64,000 bases of DNA from Curvibacter sp. AEP1-3 (GTDB taxonomy: Bacteria; Pseudomonadota; Gammaproteobacteria; Burkholderiales; Burkholderiaceae_C), in contig NZ_CP015698.1 in assembly GCF_002163715.1 (NCBI RefSeq), forward strand, positions 3,574,201-3,638,200, in the 5' to 3' direction. Under the pieces are notes generated by a model. The model saw only the letters and a program-made list of their open reading frames with translations. It was not told the DNA's origin and ran no database searches. Shown here one piece after another: positions 46,436 through 59,848 of the stretch. How positions within the stretch are numbered: the stretch's first letter is position 1; every line of letters starts with the position of its first letter. Position numbers and translations under genes: made by a program.

Positions 46436-47608
46436 ATGACCAATCTCCAACCCTATGCATGCCAGCCTGACCAGAGTAGAGGTCGGCGCTTTCCTGAGGC
46501 TGATGCTCCGACACGTACACCCTTTCAGCGCGACAGGGACCGTATCGTCCACTCTACGGCCTTCCGTCGACTGGTCTACAAAACGCAAGTCTTCATCAAT
46601 CATGAGGGCGACCTGTTCAGAACCCGTTTGACTCACTCGTTGGAGGTTGCACAGCTCGGCCGGTCTATGGCGAGAACCTTGGGCTTGAATGAAGATCTGG
46701 TAGAAACCATTGCTTTGGCGCATGACCTGGGCCACACTCCTTTCGGCCACGCCGGACAAGACGCGCTACATGAATGCATGGTCTCTTACGGTGGCTTTGA
46801 GCACAATCTCCAGAGTCTGCGCGTAGTGGATCATCTGGAGGCCCGTTACCCGGGTTTTGACGGGTTGAATCTCTGTTTTGAGTCCCGCGAAGGCATTTTG
46901 AAGCATTGCTCCAAAAACAATGCGATGTCCTTGGAGCTATGGGAAGCTGACTTCCCCGGGCAAAGTGGCGGGGTCGCCAAGCGATTCTTGCAAGGTGGGC
47001 AACCGAGCCTGGAAGCGCAACTGTGTAATTTGGCTGACGAGATTGCCTACAACTGCCACGATATAGATGACGGAGTCCGGTCGGGACTGCTCAGCATGGA
47101 CCAGATGTTGGAAGTGCCCTTGTTCCGGAAGTATTCGGACCAAGCGGCAAGTCAACAGTCGGATTTCGCGCAAGCCAAAAAACAGCGGCGTTGGCTCTAC
47201 GAGACCATACGACTTATGCTCAGTGATATGGTGTATGACGTGTTGGCTGCAACCCGCGCTCAACTGGAAGAGGTAATGCCCCAAGACGTGAACGCTGTAC
47301 GCGTAGCACCGGCGCTAGTGCTGTTCAGTGCCGAAATGCGCGCGCAAACCCGGGAGCTCAAGCACTTCTTGTTCAAGCACCTCTATCGGCATCAGCAAGT
47401 AATGGACACCATGGGGAAGGCCAAGTGCGTTGTGGGGGACTTGTTTGATGCCTATGTCGCTTCACCCGCAGAAATGCACCAGGATGACGAGGCAATGAAA
47501 GACATCTCTCTTCAACGCCAGGTCAGTGACTACATCGCGGGTATGACAGACCGATTTGCTTTGCGGGAGCATGAGCGGCTCACTGGGCAGAGGTTGTTCC
47601 ATGTCTGA
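46436..47608 (+). CDS. dgt: Deoxyguanosinetriphosphate triphosphohydrolase-like protein
   Basis: A 390-residue HD-domain dNTPase. RDRDRIVHSTAFRRLVYKTQV, HSLEVAQLGR and the HD metal site HDLGHTPFGHAG are diagnostic of the Dgt family. The start MTNLQPYACQPDQSRGRRFPE fits homologues; the ATG has no ribosome site because a dispersed repeat precedes it. It overlaps the DUF1415 gene by 8 nt. Order aroK-aroB-dgt is common in proteobacteria. Confidence 0.93.
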   Translation: MTNLQPYACQPDQSRGRRFPEADAPTRTPFQRDRDRIVHSTAFRRLVYKTQVFINHEGDLFRTRLTHSLEVAQLGRSMARTLGLNEDLVETIALAHDLGHTPFGHAGQDALHECMVSYGGFEHNLQSLRVVDHLEARYPGFDGLNLCFESREGILKHCSKNNAMSLELWEADFPGQSGGVAKRFLQGGQPSLEAQLCNLADEIAYNCHDIDDGVRSGLLSMDQMLEVPLFRKYSDQAASQQSDFAQAKKQRRWLYETIRLMLSDMVYDVLAATRAQLEEVMPQDVNAVRVAPALVLFSAEMRAQTRELKHFLFKHLYRHQQVMDTMGKAKCVVGDLFDAYVASPAEMHQDDEAMKDISLQRQVSDYIAGMTDRFALREHERLTGQRLFHV

Positions 47609-48185
47609 ATTGAGTAATCAGCAGCCCAGTGCAGATGACGCAGTGGTCAAGTCTATGCAACGGTGGTTGGAGCGGGCCGTCATCGGTCTCAACCTGTGTC
47701 CTTTCGCCAAAGCCGTGCACGTCAAGAATCAGGTGCGCTATGTGGTTTGTCGTGCGACCGAGCCAGCTGATGTGCTGGATGTACTTCGCGAAGAGCTTCT
47801 GGGACTCGCTCAAGCGGATCCACAGTTGCGCGACACGACGCTGCTGATCCTTCCGGATGCGTTTGTGGACTTTGTGGACTTCAACGATTTCTTGTATTCC
47901 GCTGACAAAGCACTCCGCAAATTGAAGCTCGATGGGGAGCTGCAAATCGCTAGCTTCCACCCTGAATTCCAGTTTGCAGACGCGGAGCCCGATGACATCG
48001 GCAACTTCACCAACCGGGCACCGTACCCGACACTTCATCTCCTGCGTGAAGCCAGTATCGATAAGGCGGTAGAAGCATTCCCCGCTGCTGAGCAGATTTA
48101 CGAAAAGAACATTGCCACTCTGCAGCGGCTGGGCCCCGAAGGGTGGTCAGCATTGCAAGTCGGCCCTGACATTGCGCCCTTGTGA
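47601..48185 (+). CDS. DUF1415 family protein
   Basis: A 194-residue cytosolic protein. VIGLNLCPFAKAVHVKNQVRY, FVDFNDFLYSAD, ASFHPEFQFADAEPDDIGNFTNRAPYP and LREASIDKAV are the conserved blocks of DUF1415 (quoted in part); the conserved CPFA cysteine is intact. The function is unknown. The ATG lies inside the end of dgt, with AGAGGTTGTTCC upstream, so translation is probably coupled. Confidence 0.9.
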   Translation: MSELSNQQPSADDAVVKSMQRWLERAVIGLNLCPFAKAVHVKNQVRYVVCRATEPADVLDVLREELLGLAQADPQLRDTTLLILPDAFVDFVDFNDFLYSADKALRKLKLDGELQIASFHPEFQFADAEPDDIGNFTNRAPYPTLHLLREASIDKAVEAFPAAEQIYEKNIATLQRLGPEGWSALQVGPDIAPL

Positions 48186-48202
48186 TGGGGCGAAAACATT
48201 AA

Positions 48203-49117
48203 ATGAAAAAAAACAAAGCACAGCCTGCGCAAGTCGGCGGCACACAACCCTCTGGGCAAATCGCGCCTGAAATCCGCCCCGGTCAGTCAGTGGAATTGCT
48301 CAAAGAGCTGCATATCCTCACGCGCGACGGAAAGTTGAACCAGGACTCCCGCCGCAAGCTCAAGCAGGTTTATCACCTCTATCAGTTCATTGAAAAACTG
48401 ATGAATGAACTTCCGGTAACAGAAGGCCTCAGCTTCACCTTGGCAGACCACGGTGCGGGAAAGTCTTATCTCGGGTTCATTCTGTACGACTTGTACTTCA
48501 AGAACCTCCCGCACAGTCACTTGTACGGAATTGAAACCCGCGCTGATCTGGTGGAGAAATCCAAAGCCTTGGCCACCAAGCTTCAGTTTGAACGCATGAG
48601 CTTTCTGAATGTGAGTGTGGCGGAGTCCACCAGCTTGCAAGAGCTTCCTCCTAGCTTCGATGTCGTCACCGCTTTACATGCTTGCGATATCGCGACGGAC
48701 GATGCCATTGCGTTCGGACTGGAGAAAAAGGTGAGGGCGTTCGTGCTCGTGCCCTGCTGCCAGGCAGAGCTTGCCCGTCACTTGAATCAGAACAAGGCCA
48801 TGAACTTGACGCGCACACCGCTGGCCGAGCTCTGGCGCCATCCTCTGCACACCCGTGAGATGGGTAGCCAGCTCACCAATGTGCTGCGATGCCTGTATCT
48901 GGAGGCTCACGGCTACCAAGTGACCGTGACTGAACTGGTGGGCTGGGAGCACAGCATGAAAAATGAGTTGATTCTGGCTCGCTACACGGGGCAGAAAAAA
49001 CGTGCCGCTGCGGAGCGTTTGCGCGCGATTTTGGGCGAATTCGGGCTCACATCCCTGCTTGACACGCGGTTTACATTGCCGGTTGACAATACGGCTGACA
49101 ACGTAGCGGTGGTCTAA
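48203..49117 (+). CDS. Class I SAM-dependent methyltransferase, target unknown
   Basis: A 304-residue protein. After a 60-residue leader and helical region comes a Rossmann methyltransferase fold: ADHGAGKSYLGF (SAM motif I, about residue 82), YGIETRADLVEKSK (acidic motif II), VTALHACDIATDDAI (motif IV) and VLVPCCQAELARHL. The HACD and PCCQ segments resemble the methyltransferase-32 type (METTL25/RRNAD1-like), which suggests an RNA or protein target, but this is inference. It follows DUF1415 by 17 nt. Confidence 0.8.
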   Translation: MKKNKAQPAQVGGTQPSGQIAPEIRPGQSVELLKELHILTRDGKLNQDSRRKLKQVYHLYQFIEKLMNELPVTEGLSFTLADHGAGKSYLGFILYDLYFKNLPHSHLYGIETRADLVEKSKALATKLQFERMSFLNVSVAESTSLQELPPSFDVVTALHACDIATDDAIAFGLEKKVRAFVLVPCCQAELARHLNQNKAMNLTRTPLAELWRHPLHTREMGSQLTNVLRCLYLEAHGYQVTVTELVGWEHSMKNELILARYTGQKKRAAAERLRAILGEFGLTSLLDTRFTLPVDNTADNVAVV

Positions 49118-49163
49118 AGCGTTAGCTGGGCTGAAGTGAACCGTTCCAGAACCGGAGAGAAAT

Positions 49164-49631
49164 ATGCAAAAGATCATGAAATGGGCAAGCATTGCCTTGG
49201 TAGTAGCCACTTTGGGTGCATGCGCGAGCAGCAGCCCGGATGTCATCCAGCGCGGTGATGCGCAGCGTATGGCCCAGGTACAAGACGGGGTCATCCTGTC
49301 CGTGCGCAATGTGGTGGTGGACGGCAGCCAGTCCGGCGTAGGCGCCGCTGTAGGCGGAGTAGTGGGTGCCATCGGTGGCTACGGCGGCAGTGGTGTGCAA
49401 CGCGAGGCGCAAGTCCTGGGTGTATTGGCTGGCGTGGCAGGCGCTGCTGCAGGTAACGCGCTGGAGCGCTTGTCTACCAAAGAAGAAGCGGTTGAAATTC
49501 TCGTTCAACTCAAAGGTGGCGATCGCCGTGCCATCGTTCAAGCCAAGGGTGGAGAGCAATTGGCAGCGGGTGATGCCGTGATTATTGTCACCACCGGTGG
49601 CAAAGTCCGAGTGACCAAAGCGCCCAAATAA
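49164..49631 (+). CDS. SlyB-like glycine-zipper outer membrane lipoprotein
   Basis: A 155-residue lipoprotein. Lipobox ATLGAC near residue 20 is followed by a polar segment, a glycine-zipper region (GVGAAVGGVVGAIGGYGGSG and GVLAGVAGAAAGNALE) and a C-terminal beta domain (GDAVIIVTTGGKVRVTKAPK). This layout matches the SlyB/Pcp family, thought to stabilise the outer membrane. CCGGAGAGAAAT precedes the ATG. Confidence 0.87.
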   Translation: MQKIMKWASIALVVATLGACASSSPDVIQRGDAQRMAQVQDGVILSVRNVVVDGSQSGVGAAVGGVVGAIGGYGGSGVQREAQVLGVLAGVAGAAAGNALERLSTKEEAVEILVQLKGGDRRAIVQAKGGEQLAAGDAVIIVTTGGKVRVTKAPK

Positions 49632-49722
49632 TTGATATGAATCAAAGCCCGGTTTTCGGGCTGATTTGACAATCGGGGTTCATGTGGGCGCATAGGCGCC
49701 CACTTTGCATAAGGGCCCCGCC

Positions 49723-50499
49723 ATGGCTGTTGAACTCTACAAAGACGCCCATCACTGCTGTGTGATGTTCACGGATCTCGTGTCCGACGAAACCGAAGCG
49801 GTGCAGGCCAATCAGTTTCTCATCGTCGACCATGGAGAAGGTGTGATCCTTGATCCGGGTGGCAATATGACCTACAACGAGCTGAATCTGACGATGCGCA
49901 AGTACATCGCGCCTCAGCACCTCGACTACATCATCGCCTCCCACGCCGACCCGGACATCATTGCCTCCCTGGACCGCTGGATGACATCCACCCAGGCCAA
50001 GTTGTTGATTTCACAGCTTTGGGCTCGTTTCGCCCCTCACTTCTGCAAAATCGGCAAGACGGAAGACCGCATCATTCCCATTCCCGATGAAGGGGGCAAA
50101 CTCCGCTTCGGCAAAACCGAGCTGTGGCTGTTACCCGCGCACTTTCTGCATGCCGAGGGTAATTTCCAGTTCTATGACCCCGTGAGCAAGATCCTTTTTT
50201 CCGGCGACCTGGGTGTTTCCATGCTCAGTGGTCAGGACGCGCGCAAACCCATCACCAACTTGATGCCTATGCCTCATGGCATGGAGGCGTTTCACCGCCG
50301 CTACATGGTCAGCAACAAAATCCTCAAGCTTTGGGTACGCATGGTTCGTGGGCTGGAGATTTCAATGATCGTTCCGCAGCATGGCGCGCCCTTGCAAGGG
50401 GCTGCCATTGCCCAGTTGCTGGATTGGTTGGATAACCTGTCATGCGGTATTGATCTCATGGGCACGCCCCAATACCAATTGCCGGTGACGAGCTTGTAA
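49723..50499 (+). CDS. Metallo-beta-lactamase-fold protein of the oxygen-binding diiron (ODP/FprA-like) type
   Basis: A 258-residue stand-alone MBL domain. It resembles the diiron domain of flavodiiron proteins: NQFLIVDHGEGVILDPGG, ASHADPDIIASLDRW, HFLHAEGNFQFYD, LFSGDLGVS and PQHGAPLQG are the ligand regions. The first motif reads His-Ala-Asp-Pro-Asp-Ile, so the Glu and the last His of the flavodiiron HxExDH motif are changed. No flavodoxin domain is attached. An oxygen or NO sensor or reductase is possible; the start MAVELYKDAHHC is preferred over a TTG six codons upstream. Confidence 0.78.
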   Translation: MAVELYKDAHHCCVMFTDLVSDETEAVQANQFLIVDHGEGVILDPGGNMTYNELNLTMRKYIAPQHLDYIIASHADPDIIASLDRWMTSTQAKLLISQLWARFAPHFCKIGKTEDRIIPIPDEGGKLRFGKTELWLLPAHFLHAEGNFQFYDPVSKILFSGDLGVSMLSGQDARKPITNLMPMPHGMEAFHRRYMVSNKILKLWVRMVRGLEISMIVPQHGAPLQGAAIAQLLDWLDNLSCGIDLMGTPQYQLPVTSL

Positions 50500-50535
50500 G
50501 CGGGTTGAGGCTGTGATCCGCTACCATCGCGGCCC

Positions 50536-51231
50536 ATGGCACGACTTCCCCGCTTGGCAATTGCCGGACATCTGCACCACGTTTTGCAGCGCGGTGCGCA
50601 TGGCCAGTCCATCTGCTCGGCCACGGAGGATTACGAAGAGCTGCTGAATGCGATACACCTCGCGGCCCGAAAACATCAGGTCGCTGTGCATGGTTATGTG
50701 CTGCTGCAGGATCACTTCCATTTGTTATTGACGCCTGCTAATGAGCAGGGCTTGGCGCTCATGATGCAGTCCTTGGGGCGTACTTATGTGCGCTACTTCA
50801 ACCGCAAATACGCCCGCAAAGGTACCTTGTGGGAGGGGCGCTTCAAATCTGCGGTTTTGCAGCCACGCCACGCCTTAGCGGCACTGACATTTATGGACCT
50901 CCATCCGCAGCGCGCCGGTATCGGATTGCCGCCTTCAGACTATCCGTGGACCAGTTACTCGCATTACAGCGGCGCCATCATGGACAAGCGTATCGTGACC
51001 CACCCCGCCTATTGGGCATTGGGCAATACGCCTTTCGCGCGCGAGGCGGCCTACCAAGCGGCGGCCCGGGAGGGCCTCAATTCAGTGCAACTCCATCAAA
51101 TTACTGACTCGGTGACCCGTGGATGGGCGTTGGCGGACGATGATTTCGTTGCAGAGTTGCAAAAAAATACCTCGCGACGCCTGGTTCGCAGAACGCCAGG
51201 ACGGCCCCGCAAGGTAACTGCTCCAGACTGA
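50536..51231 (+). CDS. REP-associated tyrosine transposase (RAYT, IS200-like Y1 fold)
   Basis: A 231-residue single-strand transposase-like protein. The HUH-type metal motif is HFHLLL (about residues 56-61, after VLLQD), the probable catalytic Tyr is in LGRTYVRYFNRKY (about 79-91), and GTLWEGRFKS is a RAYT landmark. The C-terminal tail RRTPGRPRKVTAPD is a basic addition seen in one RAYT group. RAYTs are domesticated relatives of IS200/IS605 transposases that act on REP palindromes. The gene looks intact and is followed at once by a dispersed repeat copy and a second palindrome. Confidence 0.9.
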   Translation: MARLPRLAIAGHLHHVLQRGAHGQSICSATEDYEELLNAIHLAARKHQVAVHGYVLLQDHFHLLLTPANEQGLALMMQSLGRTYVRYFNRKYARKGTLWEGRFKSAVLQPRHALAALTFMDLHPQRAGIGLPPSDYPWTSYSHYSGAIMDKRIVTHPAYWALGNTPFAREAAYQAAAREGLNSVQLHQITDSVTRGWALADDDFVAELQKNTSRRLVRRTPGRPRKVTAPD

Positions 51232-51237
51232 ATATCG

Positions 51238-51273
51238 CCCCTAGCGCTTACTGGATAAGCGCAGACAGCTATT
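51238..51273 (-). repeat. Dispersed palindromic repeat, copy 7 (6 bp after the RAYT gene)
   Basis: On the minus strand it reads AATAGCTGTCTGCGCTTAT, then CCAG, then TAAGCGCTAGGGGCG. One base more in the first arm and TAAGCGC instead of GGGCGC in the second make it a better palindrome (GCGCTTA/TAAGCGC) than the other copies. It may be closest to the parent form. Confidence 0.75.
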
Positions 51274-51282
51274 CATTTGATG

Positions 51283-51337
51283 TGTCCCTATTTGATTTTT
51301 TTGAATCTGATGAGAGATTCAAATAGTGTCTGACCCC
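51283..51337. repeat. Palindromic element downstream of the RAYT gene
   Basis: TTTGAATCT and AGATTCAAA form a perfect 9-bp stem with a 6-nt loop (51300-51323). The outer arms CTATTTGA (51288-51295) and TCAAATAG (51319-51326) give an alternative pairing. The edges GTGTCCCTATTT and ATAGTGTCTGACCCC share GTGTC. From memory such edges accompany transposase genes in betaproteobacteria. The T-run precedes the stem, so it is not a terminator for RAYT. The rest of the 177-nt gap up to gltB shows only the gltB leader. Confidence 0.55.
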
Positions 51338-51408
51338 ATTTAAATTTCTTGGCACTTTTGTTGCGTTGCAGTATTCTTCAAGTCCACTGTAATTTTCAGG
51401 AGTGCGCC

Positions 51409-56181
<4,773 letters not shown>

Positions 56182-56215
56182 GGCGAGCCTGATCTAACGC
56201 ACAAGGACGTACATC

Positions 56216-57682
56216 ATGGGAAAAGTCACTGGCTTCATGGAGTTTGAGCGCATCGAAGAGGGCTACAAGCCCGTTACTGAGCGCCTGAAGAACTACAAAG
56301 AGTTCGTTATCGGTCTGGACGATGCACAGGCTAACAAGCAAGCTGCGCGCTGCATGGACTGCGGTACGCCGTTCTGCAATAACGGCTGCCCGGTCAACAA
56401 CATCATTCCGGACTTCAACGACCTCGTCTTCCGCAAGGACTGGAAGGCCGCAATCGACACGCTGCACAGCACCAACAACTTCCCCGAGTTCACCGGCCGT
56501 ATCTGCCCCGCACCTTGCGAAGCAGCCTGCACCTTGAACGTCAACGAAGAAGCGGTGGGCATCAAGTCGATCGAGCACGCCATCATTGATCGTGCCTGGC
56601 ATGAAGGTTGGGTCAAGCCCCAGCCCTCTACCGTCAAGACCGGCAAAAAGGTGGCCGTGGTGGGCTCCGGCCCAGCGGGTATGGCTGCTGCCCAGCAGTT
56701 GGCCCGCGTCGGCCACGACGTCACATTATTCGAGAAGAACGACCGCATCGGCGGCCTGCTGCGCTACGGCATTCCTGACTTCAAGATGGAAAAGTCCCAC
56801 ATCGACCGCCGCGCTGAGCAGTTGATCGCCGAAGGCGTGACCATCCGCACCGGCGTGTTGGTGGGTGAAATGCCCAAGGGCTCCAAAGTCACCAACTGGG
56901 CCAAGGAAACTGTTTCCCCCGAGCAGCTCAAAAAGGACTTTGACGCCGTGCTGCTGACCGGCGGATCCGAGCAGTCCCGCGACTTGCCAGTTCCCGGCCG
57001 CGATCTGGACGGTATCCATTTCGCCATGGAGTTCCTGCCCCAGCAAAACAAGGTCAATGCCGGCGACAAGCTCAAAAACCAACTGCGCGCTGACGGAAAA
57101 CACGTCATCGTCATCGGCGGTGGCGACACCGGCTCTGACTGCGTGGGCACCTCCAACCGCCACGGTGCGGTCAGCGTGACCCAGTTCGAGGTGATGCCCC
57201 AGCCTCCGGCTGAAGAGAACCGTCCGCTCACCTGGCCTTACTGGCCTCTGAAGCTGCGCACCAGCTCCAGCCATGAAGAAGGTTGCGAGCGCGTGTTCTC
57301 CATCTCCACCAAAGAGTTCATCGGCGAAAAAGGCAAAGTCACGGGTCTCAAGACCGTGCAAGTCGAGTTCAAGGATGGCAAGTTGGTGGACGTACCCGGC
57401 ACTGAAAAGGTGCTCAAGGCCGACCTCGTACTGCTGGCCATGGGCTTTGTGAACCCGGTCGCAACAGTGCTGGAGTCCTTTGGCATTGAAAAAGACGCTC
57501 GCGGCAACGCTAAAGCCACGACCGACATCGCTGGCGGCTACGCTACCAATGTGCCCAAGGTTTTTGCGGCTGGCGATATCCGCCGCGGTCAATCCCTGGT
57601 GGTGTGGGCCATCCGCGAAGGCCGCCAAGCCGCACGTGCGGTGGACGAGTTCTTGATGGGCTTTACCGAACTGCCACGCTGA
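56216..57682 (+). CDS. gltD: Glutamate synthase small subunit
   Basis: A 488-residue NADPH-oxidising FAD/Fe-S subunit that supplies electrons to GltB. The N-terminal Cys clusters [14 protein letters not shown] and CPAPCEAAC bind 4Fe-4S centres. [16 protein letters not shown] is the FAD site and [13 protein letters not shown] the NADPH site. ACAAGGACGTACATC precedes the ATG. Two hairpins follow the stop codon. Confidence 0.96.
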   Translation: MGKVTGFMEFERIEEGYKPVTERLKNYKEFVIGLDDAQANKQAARCMDCGTPFCNNGCPVNNIIPDFNDLVFRKDWKAAIDTLHSTNNFPEFTGRICPAPCEAACTLNVNEEAVGIKSIEHAIIDRAWHEGWVKPQPSTVKTGKKVAVVGSGPAGMAAAQQLARVGHDVTLFEKNDRIGGLLRYGIPDFKMEKSHIDRRAEQLIAEGVTIRTGVLVGEMPKGSKVTNWAKETVSPEQLKKDFDAVLLTGGSEQSRDLPVPGRDLDGIHFAMEFLPQQNKVNAGDKLKNQLRADGKHVIVIGGGDTGSDCVGTSNRHGAVSVTQFEVMPQPPAEENRPLTWPYWPLKLRTSSSHEEGCERVFSISTKEFIGEKGKVTGLKTVQVEFKDGKLVDVPGTEKVLKADLVLLAMGFVNPVATVLESFGIEKDARGNAKATTDIAGGYATNVPKVFAAGDIRRGQSLVVWAIREGRQAARAVDEFLMGFTELPR

Positions 57683-57702
57683 TAAGGGTTTTCCCCCTTA
57701 TC
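57681..57702 (+). repeat. Hairpin overlapping the gltD stop
   Basis: GATAAGGG and CCCTTATC form a perfect 8-bp stem with a 6-nt loop. It overlaps the gltD stop codon and is the first of two tandem hairpins in the 57-nt gltD-mlaF gap. Confidence 0.6.
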
Positions 57703-57706
57703 ATTC

Positions 57707-57738
57707 CAAGGCCGGGCACATCCCGGCCTTGTTGCTTT
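57707..57738 (+). terminator. Terminator-like hairpin abutting the mlaF start
   Basis: CAAGGCCGGG and CCCGGCCTTG form a perfect 10-bp stem with a 5-nt loop, followed by TTGCTTTT. The mlaF ATG comes directly after (57740). It probably ends most gltBD transcripts; readthrough or a promoter inside gltD must supply mlaF. Confidence 0.75.
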
Positions 57739-57739
57739 T

Positions 57740-58579
57740 ATGGCCACCACTCCTTCCTCTGCTCTGGTTGAACTGAAAAACGTTTCCTTTGGATACGGGG
57801 AGCGGCGCATTCTCGATGGCGTGTCCCTGACAGTGCCGCGCGGCAAGGTGACGGCCCTCATGGGCGCGTCTGGTGGTGGCAAAACGACGGTGCTTCGTCT
57901 CATCGGAGGGCAAATCCGGGTGCAAAGCGGGCAGGTGCTGCTCCACGGCCCCGACGCGGGTGATGTGCCACAGGACATTTCTAGTCTGGGCTCTGAGGCC
58001 TTGTATGCTGCCCGCCGTCGTATGGGCATGTTGTTCCAGTTCGGTGCCTTGTTCACGGATTTGAGTGTGTTTGACAACGTGGCCTTTCCCTTGCGGGAGC
58101 ACACCGGTCTATCGGAAGCACTGGTTCGCGACATCGTCCTGATGAAGCTCAACGCGGTGGGCTTGCGAGGCGCGCGAGATTTGATGCCTTCTGAAATCTC
58201 CGGTGGCATGGCGCGTCGCGTCGCACTGGCGCGTGCCATTGCCTTGGACCCCGAGTTAGTGATGTACGACGAACCGTTCGCCGGCCTGGATCCGATTTCC
58301 CTGGGTACTGCTGCGCGGCTCATCCGCCAACTGAACGATGCCATGGGGCTGACCAGCATCATCGTGTCGCACGATCTGGAGGAAACTTTCCACATCGCCG
58401 ATCAGGTCATTGTGTTGGCCAACGGCAAGATTGCTGCCCAAGGCACACCGCAAGAGGTGCGTGCCAGTACGGATCCGTTGGTGCACCAGTTTGTGAATGC
58501 TTTGCCTGAAGGACCTGTACGCTTCCATTACCCCGCAGTGCCGGTAGAGGCCGACTTCTCAACAGAGGTAGCGCGATGA
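57740..58579 (+). CDS. mlaF: Phospholipid transport ATP-binding protein MlaF
   Basis: A 279-residue ABC ATPase that drives the MlaFEDB complex, which moves phospholipids between the inner membrane and the periplasmic carrier MlaC. Walker A GASGGGKTT, signature EISGGMARRVALARA, Walker B LVMYDEPF and the H-loop SHDLEE are present. The ATG follows a terminator-like hairpin and lacks a visible ribosome site; no better in-frame start lies before the conserved FGYGERRILDGV. It overlaps mlaE by 4 nt. Confidence 0.94.
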   Translation: MATTPSSALVELKNVSFGYGERRILDGVSLTVPRGKVTALMGASGGGKTTVLRLIGGQIRVQSGQVLLHGPDAGDVPQDISSLGSEALYAARRRMGMLFQFGALFTDLSVFDNVAFPLREHTGLSEALVRDIVLMKLNAVGLRGARDLMPSEISGGMARRVALARAIALDPELVMYDEPFAGLDPISLGTAARLIRQLNDAMGLTSIIVSHDLEETFHIADQVIVLANGKIAAQGTPQEVRASTDPLVHQFVNALPEGPVRFHYPAVPVEADFSTEVAR

Positions 58580-59358
58580 AGTTTTTGCATCCCGCCGAGC
58601 TGGGTTTTGCTGTCCGTAGCAAGTTGGCGGATTGGGGTGCGGGTGCGCGCTTGATGGGGCGACTCGTGGCCTCCTTGGGCGCGGTGTTGCGTCGACCGGC
58701 ATTGCTGCGTGACCAGATCCACTTCATGGGCAACTATTCGCTGGCCATCATCGCGGTGTCCGGCGTGTTTGTCGGCTTTGTGATGGGCTTGCAGTACTAC
58801 TATGGCTTGCAGCGCTTCGGTGCGGCCGACTCGGTAGGCATGCTGATTAGCCTGAGCCTGGTACGTGAGTTCGGGCCGGTGTTGACTGCTTTGCTGTTTG
58901 CGGGAAGGGCTGGAACCTCCTTGACCGCCGAAATCGGCCTGATGAAGGCGGGTGAGCAACTTAGCGCCATGGAGATGATGGCGGTGGACCCCGTCTCGCG
59001 CATTCTTGCACCGCGATTCTGGGGTGCGGTGATCGCCATGCCTATATTGGCAGCGGTGTTCAGTGCTGTCGGCGTATTGGGAGGGTGGATTGTCAGCGTG
59101 CCCATGATCGGCATTGACTCAGGCGCGTTCTGGAGCCAAATGCAAAGCGGTGTGGATGTCTGGGTCGACGTGGGCAATGGCGTCATCAAGAGCGTGGTGT
59201 TCGGTTTTGCAGTGAGTTTCATTGCTTTGCTGCAGGGCTTCGAGGCGCAGCCAACACCCGAGGGCGTTGCCCGGGCCACGACGCGTACCGTGGTGGTGGC
59301 ATCGCTCACCGTACTGGCGTTGGACTTTGTCCTTACCGCCATGATGTTCAGTATCTAG
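58576..59358 (+). CDS. mlaE: Phospholipid transport permease MlaE
   Basis: A 260-residue integral membrane protein of the MlaE family. VGFVMGLQYYYGLQRFGAAD, LVREFGPVLTALLFAGRAGT, GLMKAGEQLSAMEMMAVDP and RATTRTVVVASL are the conserved family blocks (first and second quoted at the 20-residue limit). It forms the permease dimer at the core of the complex and overlaps mlaF by 4 nt. Confidence 0.94.
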   Translation: MKFLHPAELGFAVRSKLADWGAGARLMGRLVASLGAVLRRPALLRDQIHFMGNYSLAIIAVSGVFVGFVMGLQYYYGLQRFGAADSVGMLISLSLVREFGPVLTALLFAGRAGTSLTAEIGLMKAGEQLSAMEMMAVDPVSRILAPRFWGAVIAMPILAAVFSAVGVLGGWIVSVPMIGIDSGAFWSQMQSGVDVWVDVGNGVIKSVVFGFAVSFIALLQGFEAQPTPEGVARATTRTVVVASLTVLALDFVLTAMMFSI

Positions 59359-59368
59359 GGGAAGAAAA

Positions 59369-59848
59369 ATGCAACGCTCCAAAAATGATGTGTGGGTGGG
59401 CCTGTTTGTGCTGCTGGGGGCTTTGGCGCTAGTGTTTTTGGCGCTGCAGTCGGCAAACCTCCTGTCTTTCAGCGTGGACAAGGGTTACCCGGTGACGGCC
59501 AAGTTCGACAACATCGGCGGTCTCAAGCCCAAGGCCGCGGTCAAAAGTGCCGGTGTGGTGGTGGGGCGTGTGGAGTCCATCGGGTTCGATGACAAAACCT
59601 TTCAGGCCAAAGTCCAGTTGTCCATGGACAAGCGCTTTGCCTTTCCCAAAGACAGCTCGCTCAAAATTTTGACGAGTGGGCTGCTCGGTGAACAGTACAT
59701 CGGCATCGAAGCGGGTGCTGATGCAGCCAACCTTGCTGCTGGCGACGTGATCGGCACCACCCAAAGCGCCGTGGTGCTGGAAAACCTGATCAGCCAGTTT
59801 CTTTACAGCAAGGCCGCGGACGGCCCCACTGACAAATCTGCAAAATGA
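59369..59848 (+). CDS. mlaD: Phospholipid-binding MCE-domain protein MlaD
   Basis: A 159-residue inner-membrane-anchored protein with one helix (about 8-30) and one MCE domain: YPVTAKFDNIGGLKPKAAVK, VGRVESIGFD, LGEQYIGIEAG. Hexamers form a lipid channel under MlaE. It overlaps mlaA by 4 nt. Confidence 0.94.
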   Translation: MQRSKNDVWVGLFVLLGALALVFLALQSANLLSFSVDKGYPVTAKFDNIGGLKPKAAVKSAGVVVGRVESIGFDDKTFQAKVQLSMDKRFAFPKDSSLKILTSGLLGEQYIGIEAGADAANLAAGDVIGTTQSAVVLENLISQFLYSKAADGPTDKSAK

